From: DAOTWA01 sp034435955
Lineage (GTDB): Bacteria > Chloroflexota > Anaerolineae > Anaerolineales > Anaerolineaceae
Reading direction: 5' to 3'
NCBI GenBank assembly: GCA_034435955.1
Contig: DAOTWA010000045.1
Coordinates: 1-64,000, forward strand
Length of the DNA: 64,000 nucleotides
The notes below the pieces were generated by a model that searched no databases, was not told where the DNA came from, and saw only the letters and a program-made list of their open reading frames with translations. Below are positions 16,573 to 25,335 of the stretch, one piece after another (the stretch's first letter is position 1; every line of letters begins with the position of its first letter). A program made the translations under genes and the position numbers.

Positions 16573-17946
16573 ATGTCACCAGATAGCGAACCAAAGTATG
16601 TCGTCGCGGTCATCGGTGCCGGTCCAGCGGGCCTTTTCGCAGCCAAACAGCTTGCCAGTCAGGGTGTGCATGTCTTTCTTTTCAATCGGGACATCAAACC
16701 GGGGGGGTTGGCCGAATACGGCATCTATCCGGACAAGCACAAGATGAAGGAAGGCTTGCGCGTCCAGTTCCGTCAGATACTCGATCTGCCCAACGTGGAA
16801 TACTTCGGGAATATCACGATTGGAGAAAACGGCGACCTGAAGCTCTCCGATATACGCGCGATGGGTTTTCAGGCCGTTCTGGTCACCGTAGGCGCTCAGG
16901 GGACCAAATGGCTGGGGCTGCCTGGAGAAGATCTGTGCGGCGTCTACCATGCCAAGGATGTTGTGTACCATTACAACAAACTGCCGCCCTTCAGCGAAAA
17001 GACCTACCACATTGGGAATCACGTTGCCCTGGTAGGAGCTGGCAATGTGATGATTGACATAGCCCGCTGGCTCATCCATGAGCGCAAGGTGGAGGACGTG
17101 ACAGCGGTCGTCCGCCGCGGCCCGGCGGAGGTCAAGTTCACCCGCGCCGAGCTGGAGGAGGTGGCCGCCAACATCGATCTGGAAGATCTGGATGCCGAGA
17201 TCCAGCGGGTGAGTCCATTCATGCTTGCGGTTGGACAGGCGCCCGAGAAGCAGCGCGAATTTTTCCATGAAGTGGCGCACAAAGCGGCGCCATCCACCTC
17301 TCCCACACGCTTTCGCTTGCGCTTCCTCATGTCACCGCGCCGCATCCTGGGTGATGATCAAGGGAGTGTGCGCGGCCTGGAGGTGGAAGACAACAAGCTG
17401 GTGCTCGAAGGGGCCGAGACGAAAGCGCAGGGACTGGGCAGCCTGCACGTTCTGGATGTGGACACCGTCATTTTTGCCATTGGCGACCGGGTGGATCATT
17501 CATTCGGGCTGCCGGTCAACGGCCTCGAGTTTGTGAAGCACCCACAGCCGCGTTTCCCCATAGAGGGGAACTCTTACGAAGCCTACGACCCTGCCGCGGG
17601 GCGCGCGATCGAGGGCGTTTTCGTCGCGGGCTGGTCGCGCAAGGCAAGCGCCGGCCTGGTGGGCATCGCCCGCAAGGATGGCACTCAAGGGGCAAACGCC
17701 GTACTCCAATATCTGCGGTCATCTTCACTGCCGCCCGCGCCCCCGCCGGAAGTCATTCGCGAACGCATTTTGAGCCTGCCCAAACCCGTCGTGACCCGCG
17801 CGGATATCCGCCGCCTGGAGCAGGTTGAAAATGAGCTGGCTCGCCGTTACGGTCTGGAGGAATTTAAATTTGCCACCAACAGCGAGATGCTCTCTGCCAT
17901 GGATCTTTCCCCGGAGCGTTTTCTCGAACCCTCGACTGGAGATTAA
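16573..17946 (+). CDS. FAD/NADP-dependent oxidoreductase (adrenodoxin-reductase-like ferredoxin-NADP reductase)
   Basis: 457 aa. The FAD-binding GxGxxG is VIGAGPAGLFAAKQLA (about residues 13-28). A second nucleotide-binding motif is VALVGAGNVMIDIARW (about 151-166), followed by the basic VVRRGPAEVKF typical of NADP-preferring members. The C-terminal GVFVAGWSRKASAGLVGIARKDG block is characteristic of adrenodoxin-reductase/FprA-like proteins. It probably moves electrons between NADPH and ferredoxin. It is the only + gene in a minus-strand region; a TATAAT-like -10 at about 16480 and a terminator at 17966 frame it as a single-gene unit. Confidence 0.88.
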   Translation: MSPDSEPKYVVAVIGAGPAGLFAAKQLASQGVHVFLFNRDIKPGGLAEYGIYPDKHKMKEGLRVQFRQILDLPNVEYFGNITIGENGDLKLSDIRAMGFQAVLVTVGAQGTKWLGLPGEDLCGVYHAKDVVYHYNKLPPFSEKTYHIGNHVALVGAGNVMIDIARWLIHERKVEDVTAVVRRGPAEVKFTRAELEEVAANIDLEDLDAEIQRVSPFMLAVGQAPEKQREFFHEVAHKAAPSTSPTRFRLRFLMSPRRILGDDQGSVRGLEVEDNKLVLEGAETKAQGLGSLHVLDVDTVIFAIGDRVDHSFGLPVNGLEFVKHPQPRFPIEGNSYEAYDPAAGRAIEGVFVAGWSRKASAGLVGIARKDGTQGANAVLQYLRSSSLPPAPPPEVIRERILSLPKPVVTRADIRRLEQVENELARRYGLEEFKFATNSEMLSAMDLSPERFLEPSTGD

Positions 17947-17965
17947 TCCCGCTGGCTAGACGAAG

Positions 17966-18004
17966 ACCTGCGAGGGTGGAAAACTTCCTCGCAGGTTTTA
18001 TTTC
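17966..18004 (+). terminator. Intrinsic terminator of the oxidoreductase gene
   Basis: Perfect 10-bp stem ACCTGCGAGG/CCTCGCAGGT (17966-17975, 17987-17996) followed by TTTATTTC. Confidence 0.88.
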
Positions 18005-18046
18005 TATGAGCTGTGTTGTTCACCAGGTAGGGAAAAATCAATCCCC

Positions 18047-18547
18047 CTACTTCTCCGAGTCGTGCCTTGTGCGGTAGGGGATCAGCATCAGGAAACCCAA
18101 GGCAATGATCGCCTCGCCCAGTTCAACGCCGCGCGCCTGCCAGGGACCGAAATAAGGCACCTGGGGCAGCGGCTGACTGCCGAAGCCGAATACATCCGCC
18201 ATGCCTGCGAAAACCGCCACCACGTAGCCGGTGGAGACCAACCGCAGGCCGATGTCGGCCAGGATGCTCTTCGGCTCGCCCATCCACAAGGCAGCCAGGC
18301 TGAGATACCCCCCTATGCAGATGATCGCCAGGCCGACTAAAAATACGGCAATTTGCACGAAGCCGATCACCGGACTGCGGTCCAGGTGGAAGAGGCTCGG
18401 ACGCGCCCCCAGCAGAAATACGAGCAAGCCCATAAGTGTGGTGGCCAGGCCGAATCGCACCCGCCCGGTGGGGAAATGCGGTGCCAGCGGTACGGTTCGT
18501 TCGCCTGATCCGGTCATTTGTTTCGTCCCGAGCTCGGTGCTGCTCAT
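18047..18547 (-). CDS. Small integral membrane protein of unknown function
   Basis: 166 aa. Four hydrophobic segments are visible, at about residues 33-47, 61-80, 100-118 and 140-156, with a polar N-terminus. No family recognised. Its start overlaps the M19 dipeptidase stop by 4 bp (ATGA), so it is translationally coupled to it. Confidence 0.78.
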   Translation of the reverse strand: MSSTELGTKQMTGSGERTVPLAPHFPTGRVRFGLATTLMGLLVFLLGARPSLFHLDRSPVIGFVQIAVFLVGLAIICIGGYLSLAALWMGEPKSILADIGLRLVSTGYVVAVFAGMADVFGFGSQPLPQVPYFGPWQARGVELGEAIIALGFLMLIPYRTRHDSEK

Positions 18548-19707
18548 TCTGGCAGGCTGTTCTCCAACATGCGAATCCAGTTGCCACCCAGGATCGCCTC
18601 GATGTCTGCCGAATTGTAGCCCTTCTCGCTCAGGAGAGGGCCGAGCTTTTGCAGGTCGGCGATACTCTCGACCTCGGCCGGGGTGGATTGCAGTCCAAAT
18701 CCGCCCTCGAAGTCGCTGCCCAGGCCAACGTGAAGCGCGTCTCCGGCCATCTGACAGATGTAATCAATGTGCGCCACCACGTCCCTCAGGCTGACAGCTT
18801 CTTTACGATCGCCTTTCACCCATCCCACCTTGAGAAAGAGGTTGTAAGGTACGATTCCGATCACCCCTTCCCGTTCGATCAGTCCGCGGATTACGTTGTC
18901 GGGCAGATGGCGGTTGCTATCGGAGCCCGGGAGCATTCCCAAAGGGTTGGCATGGCTGGCGATGATCGTTCCGGGGTAAACATCCAGCGATTGCAGGGCC
19001 GCCTTCACGTCCATGTGGCTGAGGTCGAGGATGAAACCCAGCCCCGCCATGGCTTCCAGAAGAGCATAACCCTGTCTGGTGAGGGGGCCCGGCTCGTGCG
19101 TCCCACCGCAGTACTGGTTACTTCCCCAGGCCGGTCCGATGATGCGTACGCCTCCCGCCCACCAGTCCTCCAACTCGCCAGGTGTGCGGATCCCCTCAGC
19201 CCCTTCCATCAAGATCACCACGCCGACCGGTCTGCCCGGCTGTTCTGTGGGTTCTTCCTCCAAGATCTGTTTTGCCTCTTCGGCATACCCATGGATCGGC
19301 TCATGCTCTTGACTGGGTTGTTGCATCCAGTATGCCAGCACTTCTTTCAAATCGGAGCGGCTGTCAACCCGGCGGAACTTATCGGGGTGCTGGTCGAAAA
19401 GGCGCTCATAGGCCTCGAGCTGGCTCCAGTACAACCGATGGGCTTCTTCGATGTCATTGTATACCTGGTTGTCCCAGAGCTGATCCGGCTTCAGCAAGCG
19501 GCGCGGGGAGGCGAAAAGGGTGCCAAACACGACGGCCACCATGCCGCGTTGGTAATCCGGCCATCCCAGGAGCGCATCCCCATTCCGCTCCGGATTGGGT
19601 GTACCGCGCTCTATCAAGCGCGTCTCGGCGGCTGAGCGCGTGTAATCACGGCCCAGAGCTAGTATGTTGTTGGCTAAGTCTTCGTGAGCGTCGACGATGA
19701 TCGGCAT
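18544..19707 (-). CDS. Membrane dipeptidase (peptidase M19)
   Basis: 387 aa from ATG 19707 (MPIIVDAHEDLA); an in-frame GTG at 19755 would extend it by 16 residues. It is a zinc dipeptidase of the amidohydrolase fold. VDAHEDL supplies the first metal ligands. MEGAEGI contains the bridging Glu, and ILDLSHMD, IIASHANP and VGLGSDFEGGFG are the later metal and substrate motifs. Members cleave dipeptides, including D-residue-containing ones. There is no signal peptide despite the family name. A small membrane protein gene follows with a 4-bp overlap. Confidence 0.92.
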   Translation of the reverse strand: MPIIVDAHEDLANNILALGRDYTRSAAETRLIERGTPNPERNGDALLGWPDYQRGMVAVVFGTLFASPRRLLKPDQLWDNQVYNDIEEAHRLYWSQLEAYERLFDQHPDKFRRVDSRSDLKEVLAYWMQQPSQEHEPIHGYAEEAKQILEEEPTEQPGRPVGVVILMEGAEGIRTPGELEDWWAGGVRIIGPAWGSNQYCGGTHEPGPLTRQGYALLEAMAGLGFILDLSHMDVKAALQSLDVYPGTIIASHANPLGMLPGSDSNRHLPDNVIRGLIEREGVIGIVPYNLFLKVGWVKGDRKEAVSLRDVVAHIDYICQMAGDALHVGLGSDFEGGFGLQSTPAEVESIADLQKLGPLLSEKGYNSADIEAILGGNWIRMLENSLPE

Positions 19708-19784
19708 GTGATAATAATCGCTGCGGGGCGTATGGATGATAAGAAAAGGGCGCACCCTATCTCGGCACGCCCCCTGTGATGGTT

Positions 19785-21119
19785 TTAGTCCTTGTGATCC
19801 TGCTGCAATTCTTCGTGCGGAGACTCTTCCGGCGCACCGGTCGAATCTTCAACCGGAGGCGCGGCTGGGGTTTCCGCCGGTTCTTCAGCGTTCTCCTCCC
19901 CGGCAGCCTGCGTCTCCTCGCCGCCTATCTGCTCCTGAAGCGCGTGGAAATCCATATCGGCGTAAGCAGGAGAATCGACTTTGCGCAGGCTCAAGCCGAT
20001 GCGGTGATTCTCAGCATCGATTTTGATCACCCTCAAAGTCACCACATCACCCTCGTGGAGGACTTCCTTGGGGTGTTCGATGCGTTTTTCCGAGATTTCG
20101 GAGATGTGGATCAATCCTTCGATATCGTCTTCCAGCCGGGCGAAGGCGCCAAATTTCGTCAGCCGGGTGATGGTTCCCTGCACGAGCTGTCCCACCTGAT
20201 AATGAGCAACCTGCTTGGCCCATGGGTCGGGCAGAAGCTGGCGTATGGACAGCCCGATGCGCTTCTTCTCACGATCGATGGAGATTACTTTTACTTTGAC
20301 TTCCTGGCCAACCTTCAGCACCTCGCTGGGGTGCTTGATGCGGTCCCAGGATATTTCCGACAGATGCACCAGACCATCCGCCCCGCTGATGTTTACGAAA
20401 GCGCCGAATTCAGCCAGGCTGGTAACGCGGCCTGTACGCACCTCGCCTTCTTTGAGCTCTTCGATCACCCGTTCTTTAAGGGATTCGCGCGTCTCGGCGG
20501 AGGCCGCGCGCTCTGAGAGGATCAGCCTCCTCCGATCCCGATCTACTTCGATCACGCGCACGCTGATGGGCTCGCCGACCATTTTGCCCCAGCGCTGCTC
20601 GGGAGTATCACCGCTCAAAGCCACACGCCGAGATAAGCTGATCTGCGATGCTGGGACGAAACCGCGGAGCGTCCCCAGGGGCACGATCAGTCCGCCTTTG
20701 TTGAAGCCGATGATGGTGCTGTGGAGGATCTCCCCGGAAGCCATTAAGCGCTCGGCTTCTTTCCAGCCCACTTCTTCGCGCGCCCGCACGTAGGACAAAA
20801 CAAGGTTCCCGCCCTGGTCTTCAGGATTGACGATGTACACGGGAATCTCCATCCCGATTTTAAACTCGGACAATTCAGAAGGTGGTATTTGCTCCAGTTC
20901 TTTTCCGGTGATCAGGCCTTCCGATTTGGTCCCTACGCTGACGAGGATCTGATTTGGGCTGATGCTGGCGATGACTCCCGTGCGGATTTCCCCCTGCACG
21001 GGGGTGACGATTCCCAGTCCTTCCTGTTGTAACAGGGTTTCCATATTTGTGGTGTTTTCTGGTGCGTGATTTTCCTCAGGCGTTGCCCCCTGTTCTTGCT
21101 GGGCGTCGAATGGATCCAT
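19785..21119 (-). CDS. rpsA: 30S ribosomal protein S1 (four S1 domains)
   Basis: 444 aa from ATG 21119 (MDPFDAQQEQ). Four S1 OB-fold repeats are seen; the last two are the most canonical: VTSLAEFGAFVNISGADGLVHLSE and ITRLTKFGAFARLEDDIEGLIHISE. The protein has an acidic N-terminal tail and a long acidic, Glu/Pro/Ala-rich C-terminal tail of about 65 residues. S1 binds mRNA at the ribosome; four-domain forms are usual outside Proteobacteria. The open frame extends to 21179, but that part has no recognisable domain. Confidence 0.9.
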   Translation of the reverse strand: MDPFDAQQEQGATPEENHAPENTTNMETLLQQEGLGIVTPVQGEIRTGVIASISPNQILVSVGTKSEGLITGKELEQIPPSELSEFKIGMEIPVYIVNPEDQGGNLVLSYVRAREEVGWKEAERLMASGEILHSTIIGFNKGGLIVPLGTLRGFVPASQISLSRRVALSGDTPEQRWGKMVGEPISVRVIEVDRDRRRLILSERAASAETRESLKERVIEELKEGEVRTGRVTSLAEFGAFVNISGADGLVHLSEISWDRIKHPSEVLKVGQEVKVKVISIDREKKRIGLSIRQLLPDPWAKQVAHYQVGQLVQGTITRLTKFGAFARLEDDIEGLIHISEISEKRIEHPKEVLHEGDVVTLRVIKIDAENHRIGLSLRKVDSPAYADMDFHALQEQIGGEETQAAGEENAEEPAETPAAPPVEDSTGAPEESPHEELQQDHKD

Positions 21120-21394
21120 AGGTTTTAATTGCTCCGGTCGGCGAAAGATGTATTTTACATTATAAGTGGTAATGAACAAGTTGACAACCCTTAAGAAAAT
21201 TATTTAGACAACTTTAGTATGGTTTGTTTGGCTGAACCACTTCTGCACGCGATCATGGGAACGCCCTGACAGGGATCATGATCAAGAAAGCAAGATTCTA
21301 GCTTGCAGGAAATTCCGTCCGGCGGCCATATCAGTACAAATATCACTGGAATTAGGATATATGCCACTAGAAAGCCTGTAGACCATCCGCTAAG

Positions 21395-21907
21395 ATGAAC
21401 AAAATGTTTGCCGAAGAGTTGCAACAGCTTGCCATCTTTAGGGACCTCAACGTTGGCCAGCTTGCCCTGTTCACACCCTTCCTGAAGGAGGCCCATTTCT
21501 CCCAAGGTGCGTTAATTTTCGATCAGGGAGCCGACGCCAGGTTTCTTTACATCGTCGCGGATGGCGAGGTCGTCGTGCGCCATAGACCGTACGATGGATC
21601 GGTGATCGTGGTAGCGCATTTGGAGCGAGGAGGCGTCTTCGGTTGGTCTGCCGTTCTTGGGCGTTGCACCTACACCTCGGCTGCCGAATGTTCCACTCCG
21701 GTCGATGCGTACCGAGTCAGCCGCGCCGACCTGCACAGATTGTATCAGCAATACCCGGATGTGGGTCTTCTGCTGCTCGAGCATCTGGCCGCAGCCGCGA
21801 GCGTGCGATTGGGCAAGGCCTATCACCATATCCTGGTTCTCTTAACCCGCACAATCAACGGATTGCAGGATTGTGAAAAAGGAGTTGCAGACGATGGCGA
21901 CCAATAG
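21395..21907 (+). CDS. Cyclic-nucleotide-binding-domain protein without HTH
   Basis: 170 aa. A single Crp-like cNMP-binding fold: LAIFRDLNVGQLALF, IFDQGADARFLYIVADGEVVV and GGVFGWSAVLG. Position 78-81 (GGVFG) replaces the usual cyclic-nucleotide FGE motif. The C-terminal helix lacks a DNA-binding HTH. It is followed by an Nfu-type gene whose start lies inside its 3' end (14-bp overlap), so redox or Fe-S sensing could be linked. That link is inference. Confidence 0.85.
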   Translation: MNKMFAEELQQLAIFRDLNVGQLALFTPFLKEAHFSQGALIFDQGADARFLYIVADGEVVVRHRPYDGSVIVVAHLERGGVFGWSAVLGRCTYTSAAECSTPVDAYRVSRADLHRLYQQYPDVGLLLLEHLAAAASVRLGKAYHHILVLLTRTINGLQDCEKGVADDGDQ

Positions 21908-22142
21908 CCCTGATTTCCCGCTGGAAGATCGCGTCCAGGCTCTCATTGAGCAGTTGGACGCTTACATCGATCATTTTCATGGCGGTTCGGTCAAGATGGT
22001 CGCACTGGAAGGCAACGTGCTTAAAGTGCGTCTTGGCGGAGCCTGCCTGGGATGCCCGCTTTCACCCAGCACTTTGCACGGGTGGGTAGCAGGGACAGTC
22101 AAACAGTTCTTTCCCGATCTGGAAGTTATTGAAGAGAAATAA
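21894..22142 (+). CDS. NifU C-terminal-like (Nfu) Fe-S carrier
   Basis: 82 aa from ATG 21894, preceded by AAGGAG nine bases upstream; the frame also opens at GTG 21873, which is less likely. The Nfu domain has the pattern VQALIEQLDAYIDHFHGGSV, LKVRLGGAC and the cluster motif C-L-G-C in GACLGCPLSPSTL. Nfu proteins carry [4Fe-4S] clusters to target enzymes. Confidence 0.93.
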   Translation: MATNSPDFPLEDRVQALIEQLDAYIDHFHGGSVKMVALEGNVLKVRLGGACLGCPLSPSTLHGWVAGTVKQFFPDLEVIEEK

Positions 22143-22485
22143 ACCAAACGCATTCGATCCATGCGCCTCACCGGCCGCTCCGAAGCTGGCGGAGCGGTTG
22201 TGGTTAAGCCCTGGCCCGGTCTATGTAAGGGAAATTACCAGGTCGGGCCATAGTCTGGGCAGATCAAATAAAGGTCTGCCGTGCGGCTGAACGTTACGCC
22301 AGCTTTTGTTTGTGGATCCGAATCCGACCGGTTGATGGTTTAGAGATCCACATACGGCCTGAAGTTTGGAAAATGTAAACCAATCGGCTCCGATTTATAA
22401 CCGTCCATGTGTAACGCCTGCAGATATCGCTCGTTATAACGTGTGTAGCGCGTTTGGATTCGGCGCGCTGGAAAGGAGACAGTGA
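22143..22485 (+). other. Non-coding stretch with several hairpins upstream of a secreted protein gene
   Basis: No gene seen. It contains hairpins CCGCTCCG/CGGAGCGG (22175-22197, possible terminator of nfu without a T run), GGCCCG/CGGGCC (about 22212-22249), GGCAGA/TCTGCC (about 22258-22281) and the 8-bp inverted repeat TGTGGATC/GATCCACA (about 22311-22353). AAAGGAGA at 22471-22478 is the SD of the next gene. Confidence 0.5.
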
Positions 22486-23298
22486 ATGAAACGTTACCTC
22501 GCATCTTTAATTCTCGTACTGTTGTTTATCGCTCCTGCCGTCCCTGCGATGGCCTATGGCAAGGGGCCTGAGAAGAGCAAGACCCCCCCAGGTTTGCTCA
22601 ACAAGGGCAATGCGTTCACCCCGCCTGGTCTACAGAACAAGCAGGGCAACGGCAATCAAGGCAACCAGGGAAACCAGGGAAACGGCGGTGATAATCATGC
22701 CAGCAATGGGAAAGGTAAAGGCGTAGTTCCTTTGCAGGCAACTGGCACTGAAATCGAGACAGAATCCCTCACCGTCACAGTGAGCGGCACACCGGGAACA
22801 GAAACGGTCACGCCTACGCCAGTGGTTCCGGTCGTCCCCCGCAAGGGTGGGCAGGGCAACTTCGTCCTGTTTGGGTATGTCACCAACATTCAGGGCGACA
22901 GCCTGAGCGTCAATGTGCAAAAAGGCAACCATATCGCACAGGCCTTTATCGGCAAGGAAGTTACGGTTCAGGTGTCTCTCGGCACTGTGATCCGGTTGAA
23001 AGATACCAATCACAGCGGGCCGATTGCCCTCGCACAGATCAATCTGGGCGATTACGTCTGGGTGCATGGAAATGTCGTCAACGACATGTGGTTGGCGCGC
23101 CAGATCAACGACTTCACTAAATTCAGCGTAACCGTCACACCATCTCCAGTTCCACCAACAGAGACGGAAACGGCCACGCCAACAGAAACCGAGACCCTGA
23201 CAGCAACCCCCACCGAGACGGCTACACCGACCGAAACCGCCACTTCAACCGAGACTGAAACACCCACCTCCACACCCACCGAGACGCCGACCCCGTAA
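22486..23298 (+). CDS. Secreted low-complexity protein with a DUF5666-like core
   Basis: 270 aa. A Sec signal peptide (MKRYLASLILVLLFIAPAVPAMA) is followed by a Gly/Asn/Gln repeat region (NQGNQGNQGN), a Thr-rich linker and a folded core at about residues 120-215 (GYVTNIQGDSLSVNVQKG, TVIRLKDTN, GDYVWVHGNV). The last 50 residues are a Thr/Glu/Pro repeat of TETET and TPTET units. The core resembles a small OB-like DUF5666 domain; this is an impression. The tail lacks a sortase motif. No homologous enzyme activity can be assigned. Confidence 0.72.
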   Translation: MKRYLASLILVLLFIAPAVPAMAYGKGPEKSKTPPGLLNKGNAFTPPGLQNKQGNGNQGNQGNQGNGGDNHASNGKGKGVVPLQATGTEIETESLTVTVSGTPGTETVTPTPVVPVVPRKGGQGNFVLFGYVTNIQGDSLSVNVQKGNHIAQAFIGKEVTVQVSLGTVIRLKDTNHSGPIALAQINLGDYVWVHGNVVNDMWLARQINDFTKFSVTVTPSPVPPTETETATPTETETLTATPTETATPTETATSTETETPTSTPTETPTP

Positions 23299-23419
23299 GT
23301 CGACTGCCCATCGAGAGCGGTGAGCGAGATCCCTCTGAAACCCCTGCAGAGCATCACGCTCTACCGCGGCTAACGACGCAGTTTACCGGGAAAGGGGTCG
23401 TCCCGGTTAGAATCCAGCG

Positions 23420-23450
23420 GACCCCCGAAGTGAAGCAGACTTCGGGGGTC
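23420..23450. terminator. Strong inverted repeat downstream of the secreted protein gene
   Basis: GACCCCCGAAGT (23420-23431) / ACTTCGGGGGTC (23439-23450), a perfect 12-bp stem. No T run follows on either strand, so its use as an intrinsic terminator is only likely. Confidence 0.55.
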
Positions 23451-23525
23451 TGGCTGTGTTGGATTGGCCTACCCCGTTGACGAGCGTCCAGAATAACCTG
23501 TGCTACAATGCCCGGTGGAGGGACG

Positions 23526-24479
23526 ATGATGCGACGCTGGCTTTACGCCGCGGTGGCGATGATCGTCGTGGTTGGGTTGGCTGCTGGAGGGATACCCATG
23601 ATATTCAACTGGTATCTTGGCGAGACGCTCAACTTGGATGACGCCGTACGGGCGAGCTCGCCAGGCTCATTTATTAAGCTATCCGACGGTTACACCCACT
23701 ATGAACTCAGCGGTCCGGGGGATGGGCAGGTGGTGGTGCTCATCAACGGGTTCATGGTGCCTTATTACAACTGGGATAAAACCGTTCCCGCATTGACCGA
23801 GGCAGGTCTGCGCGTCCTGCGTTACGATCTCTACGGCCGTGGTCTCTCTGACCGACCGAATCGCGTTTACGATACCAATTTGTTTGATCGCCAGCTCAGC
23901 GAACTGCTCGACGGCCTCGAACTGCGCACGGCGGTAGACCTGGCGGGCGTGTCCATGGGCGGTCCACTGGCGGCTGCCTTTGCCGACCGCCACCCCGATC
24001 GCGTGCGCCGGCTCGTTTTTCTCGACCCGGCAGGTTTTCTGGTCGAGCAGAACCGGCTGCTTAAACTGGTGCAGACCCCTTTCTTGGGCGAGCTGCTCAT
24101 GAACCTCTTCTCCGAGCAGTTCACCGCCGGCCAGCTACCCGGCGATTTTTACCATCCCGAACGCTTTTCTGAATATGTGGAGCGTTTCAGGCCAGCGATG
24201 CGCTACCACGGCTCGCGGGCGGCTTTGCTTTCGACCCTGCGCACCGAGCTGGTGGGAGATTTCACACCTGTCTACCGGCGCGTGGCCGGCCTGGGTAAAC
24301 CCATACTCGTGATATGGGGGGAGGAGGACACCGTTGATCCGGGCAGCGCCACCCAACGAGCCAGGCAGATTCTCACCGCCGCAGACTTCCATATCATCCC
24401 CGAAGCCGGCCACGAGGTTCATTACGAACGTCCCGAACTGGTCAACCCTCTGCTGGTCGAATTTCTCACCCGCCAGTAA
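23526..24479 (+). CDS. Alpha/beta hydrolase with N-terminal membrane anchor
   Basis: 317 aa from the ATG at 23526; the adjacent ATG 23529 is equally possible (SD GGAGG). A hydrophobic N-terminal segment (WLYAAVAMIVVVGLAAGG) anchors or exports it. The catalytic triad is visible: nucleophile in GVSMGGP, acid in WGEEDTVDP and His in EAGHEVHYERP. The oxyanion strand reads VVVLINGFMVP. Substrate unknown (ester or related). Confidence 0.88.
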   Translation: MMRRWLYAAVAMIVVVGLAAGGIPMIFNWYLGETLNLDDAVRASSPGSFIKLSDGYTHYELSGPGDGQVVVLINGFMVPYYNWDKTVPALTEAGLRVLRYDLYGRGLSDRPNRVYDTNLFDRQLSELLDGLELRTAVDLAGVSMGGPLAAAFADRHPDRVRRLVFLDPAGFLVEQNRLLKLVQTPFLGELLMNLFSEQFTAGQLPGDFYHPERFSEYVERFRPAMRYHGSRAALLSTLRTELVGDFTPVYRRVAGLGKPILVIWGEEDTVDPGSATQRARQILTAADFHIIPEAGHEVHYERPELVNPLLVEFLTRQ

Positions 24480-24564
24480 CCACACCTGACCTGCAACCCC
24501 GCGCAGACATCTGTCGGGGAAGAGGGGGACCCACGGAGGTCATTCCTGCCGTACCGCCGACCGG

Positions 24565-25203
24565 TCAGGCCGGAGGTGTTTTCGGTTGGTAGGGATTAAC
24601 AAAGAACGCGCGCAGCGGTTCGCCTGTGCTCTGACTCAAATTGGCCGCTCCCCCATCCGGAAGCAGGTGCAGGTTGATCGTCGGTTCGCTGTCGGGATGG
24701 TTCGGGTCATACAGGTGCAGCGTGAGGATTGCGTTGTTCGCGTCGAATTCATAGGCGCGGGCGACCACCTGATGATTCGCAGTCGGGTTAGCCAGACCGG
24801 CAACGCGCACCAGACACAACGGAACAGGCGTATTCCTATCCAACAGGGCGCGGGTTTTGACCGCCTCGCGTCCGGTGAAGCGCAGCACATCCGCGTCCGA
24901 GCGCAACATCCAACCGATGACGCGATTGAGCACGAAAAGGCTCAGGCTATCGAGCTGTCGTTCCACCAGGTAGGAACGCAGCGACTGGCTGATGGCTTGC
25001 GGGTCGCTGTCGGGTGGGATGGGCATCTGATGGTAGTAATAATCGAGGGCAGCAAAGCTCATCCCGCCGCACAAGCCGATGATCAGCGTGCCCGGGTCGA
25101 TCGGACCGATCCATGGCAGTTTAATGGGCGGCAGGGCATCGAAACGGTTGATGAAGTGAAAGCCATTCACCTGGGAGACGAAGGGTGTAGCGACAAGGGT
25201 CAT
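24565..25203 (-). CDS. Protein with cysteine-peptidase-like pattern (C39-like), function unknown
   Basis: 212 aa. NGFHFINRF near the N-terminus, then GLCGGMSFAALDYYYHQM with a conserved-looking Cys at about residue 45. NHQVVARAYEFD (His, about 142) and HLYDPNHPD (Asp/His, about 160) follow. The Cys-His-Asp order and spacing resemble the C39 bacteriocin-processing peptidase fold, where Cys, a His before a valine-rich strand and a DP motif form the active site. I infer this similarity from pattern only. No signal peptide is seen. Confidence 0.6.
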   Translation of the reverse strand: MTLVATPFVSQVNGFHFINRFDALPPIKLPWIGPIDPGTLIIGLCGGMSFAALDYYYHQMPIPPDSDPQAISQSLRSYLVERQLDSLSLFVLNRVIGWMLRSDADVLRFTGREAVKTRALLDRNTPVPLCLVRVAGLANPTANHQVVARAYEFDANNAILTLHLYDPNHPDSEPTINLHLLPDGGAANLSQSTGEPLRAFFVNPYQPKTPPA

Positions 25204-25335
25204 TTCTTTTTTACCGATTCCCGATACCTATCATTCCAATAACAGATCGGCGGGCGATAATAGGGAGCTTATCGTCGCCAGCGATGGAGCCGACCCGGCC
25301 TGCCCGGCTGGGATTTCGATCGAATGTGCGTGATG

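Noticed and set aside
21200..21505. Minus-strand open frame with a hydrophobic segment
   Set aside because: It overlaps the start of the cNMP-binding gene on the other strand and lacks an SD; the real gene explains the region better.
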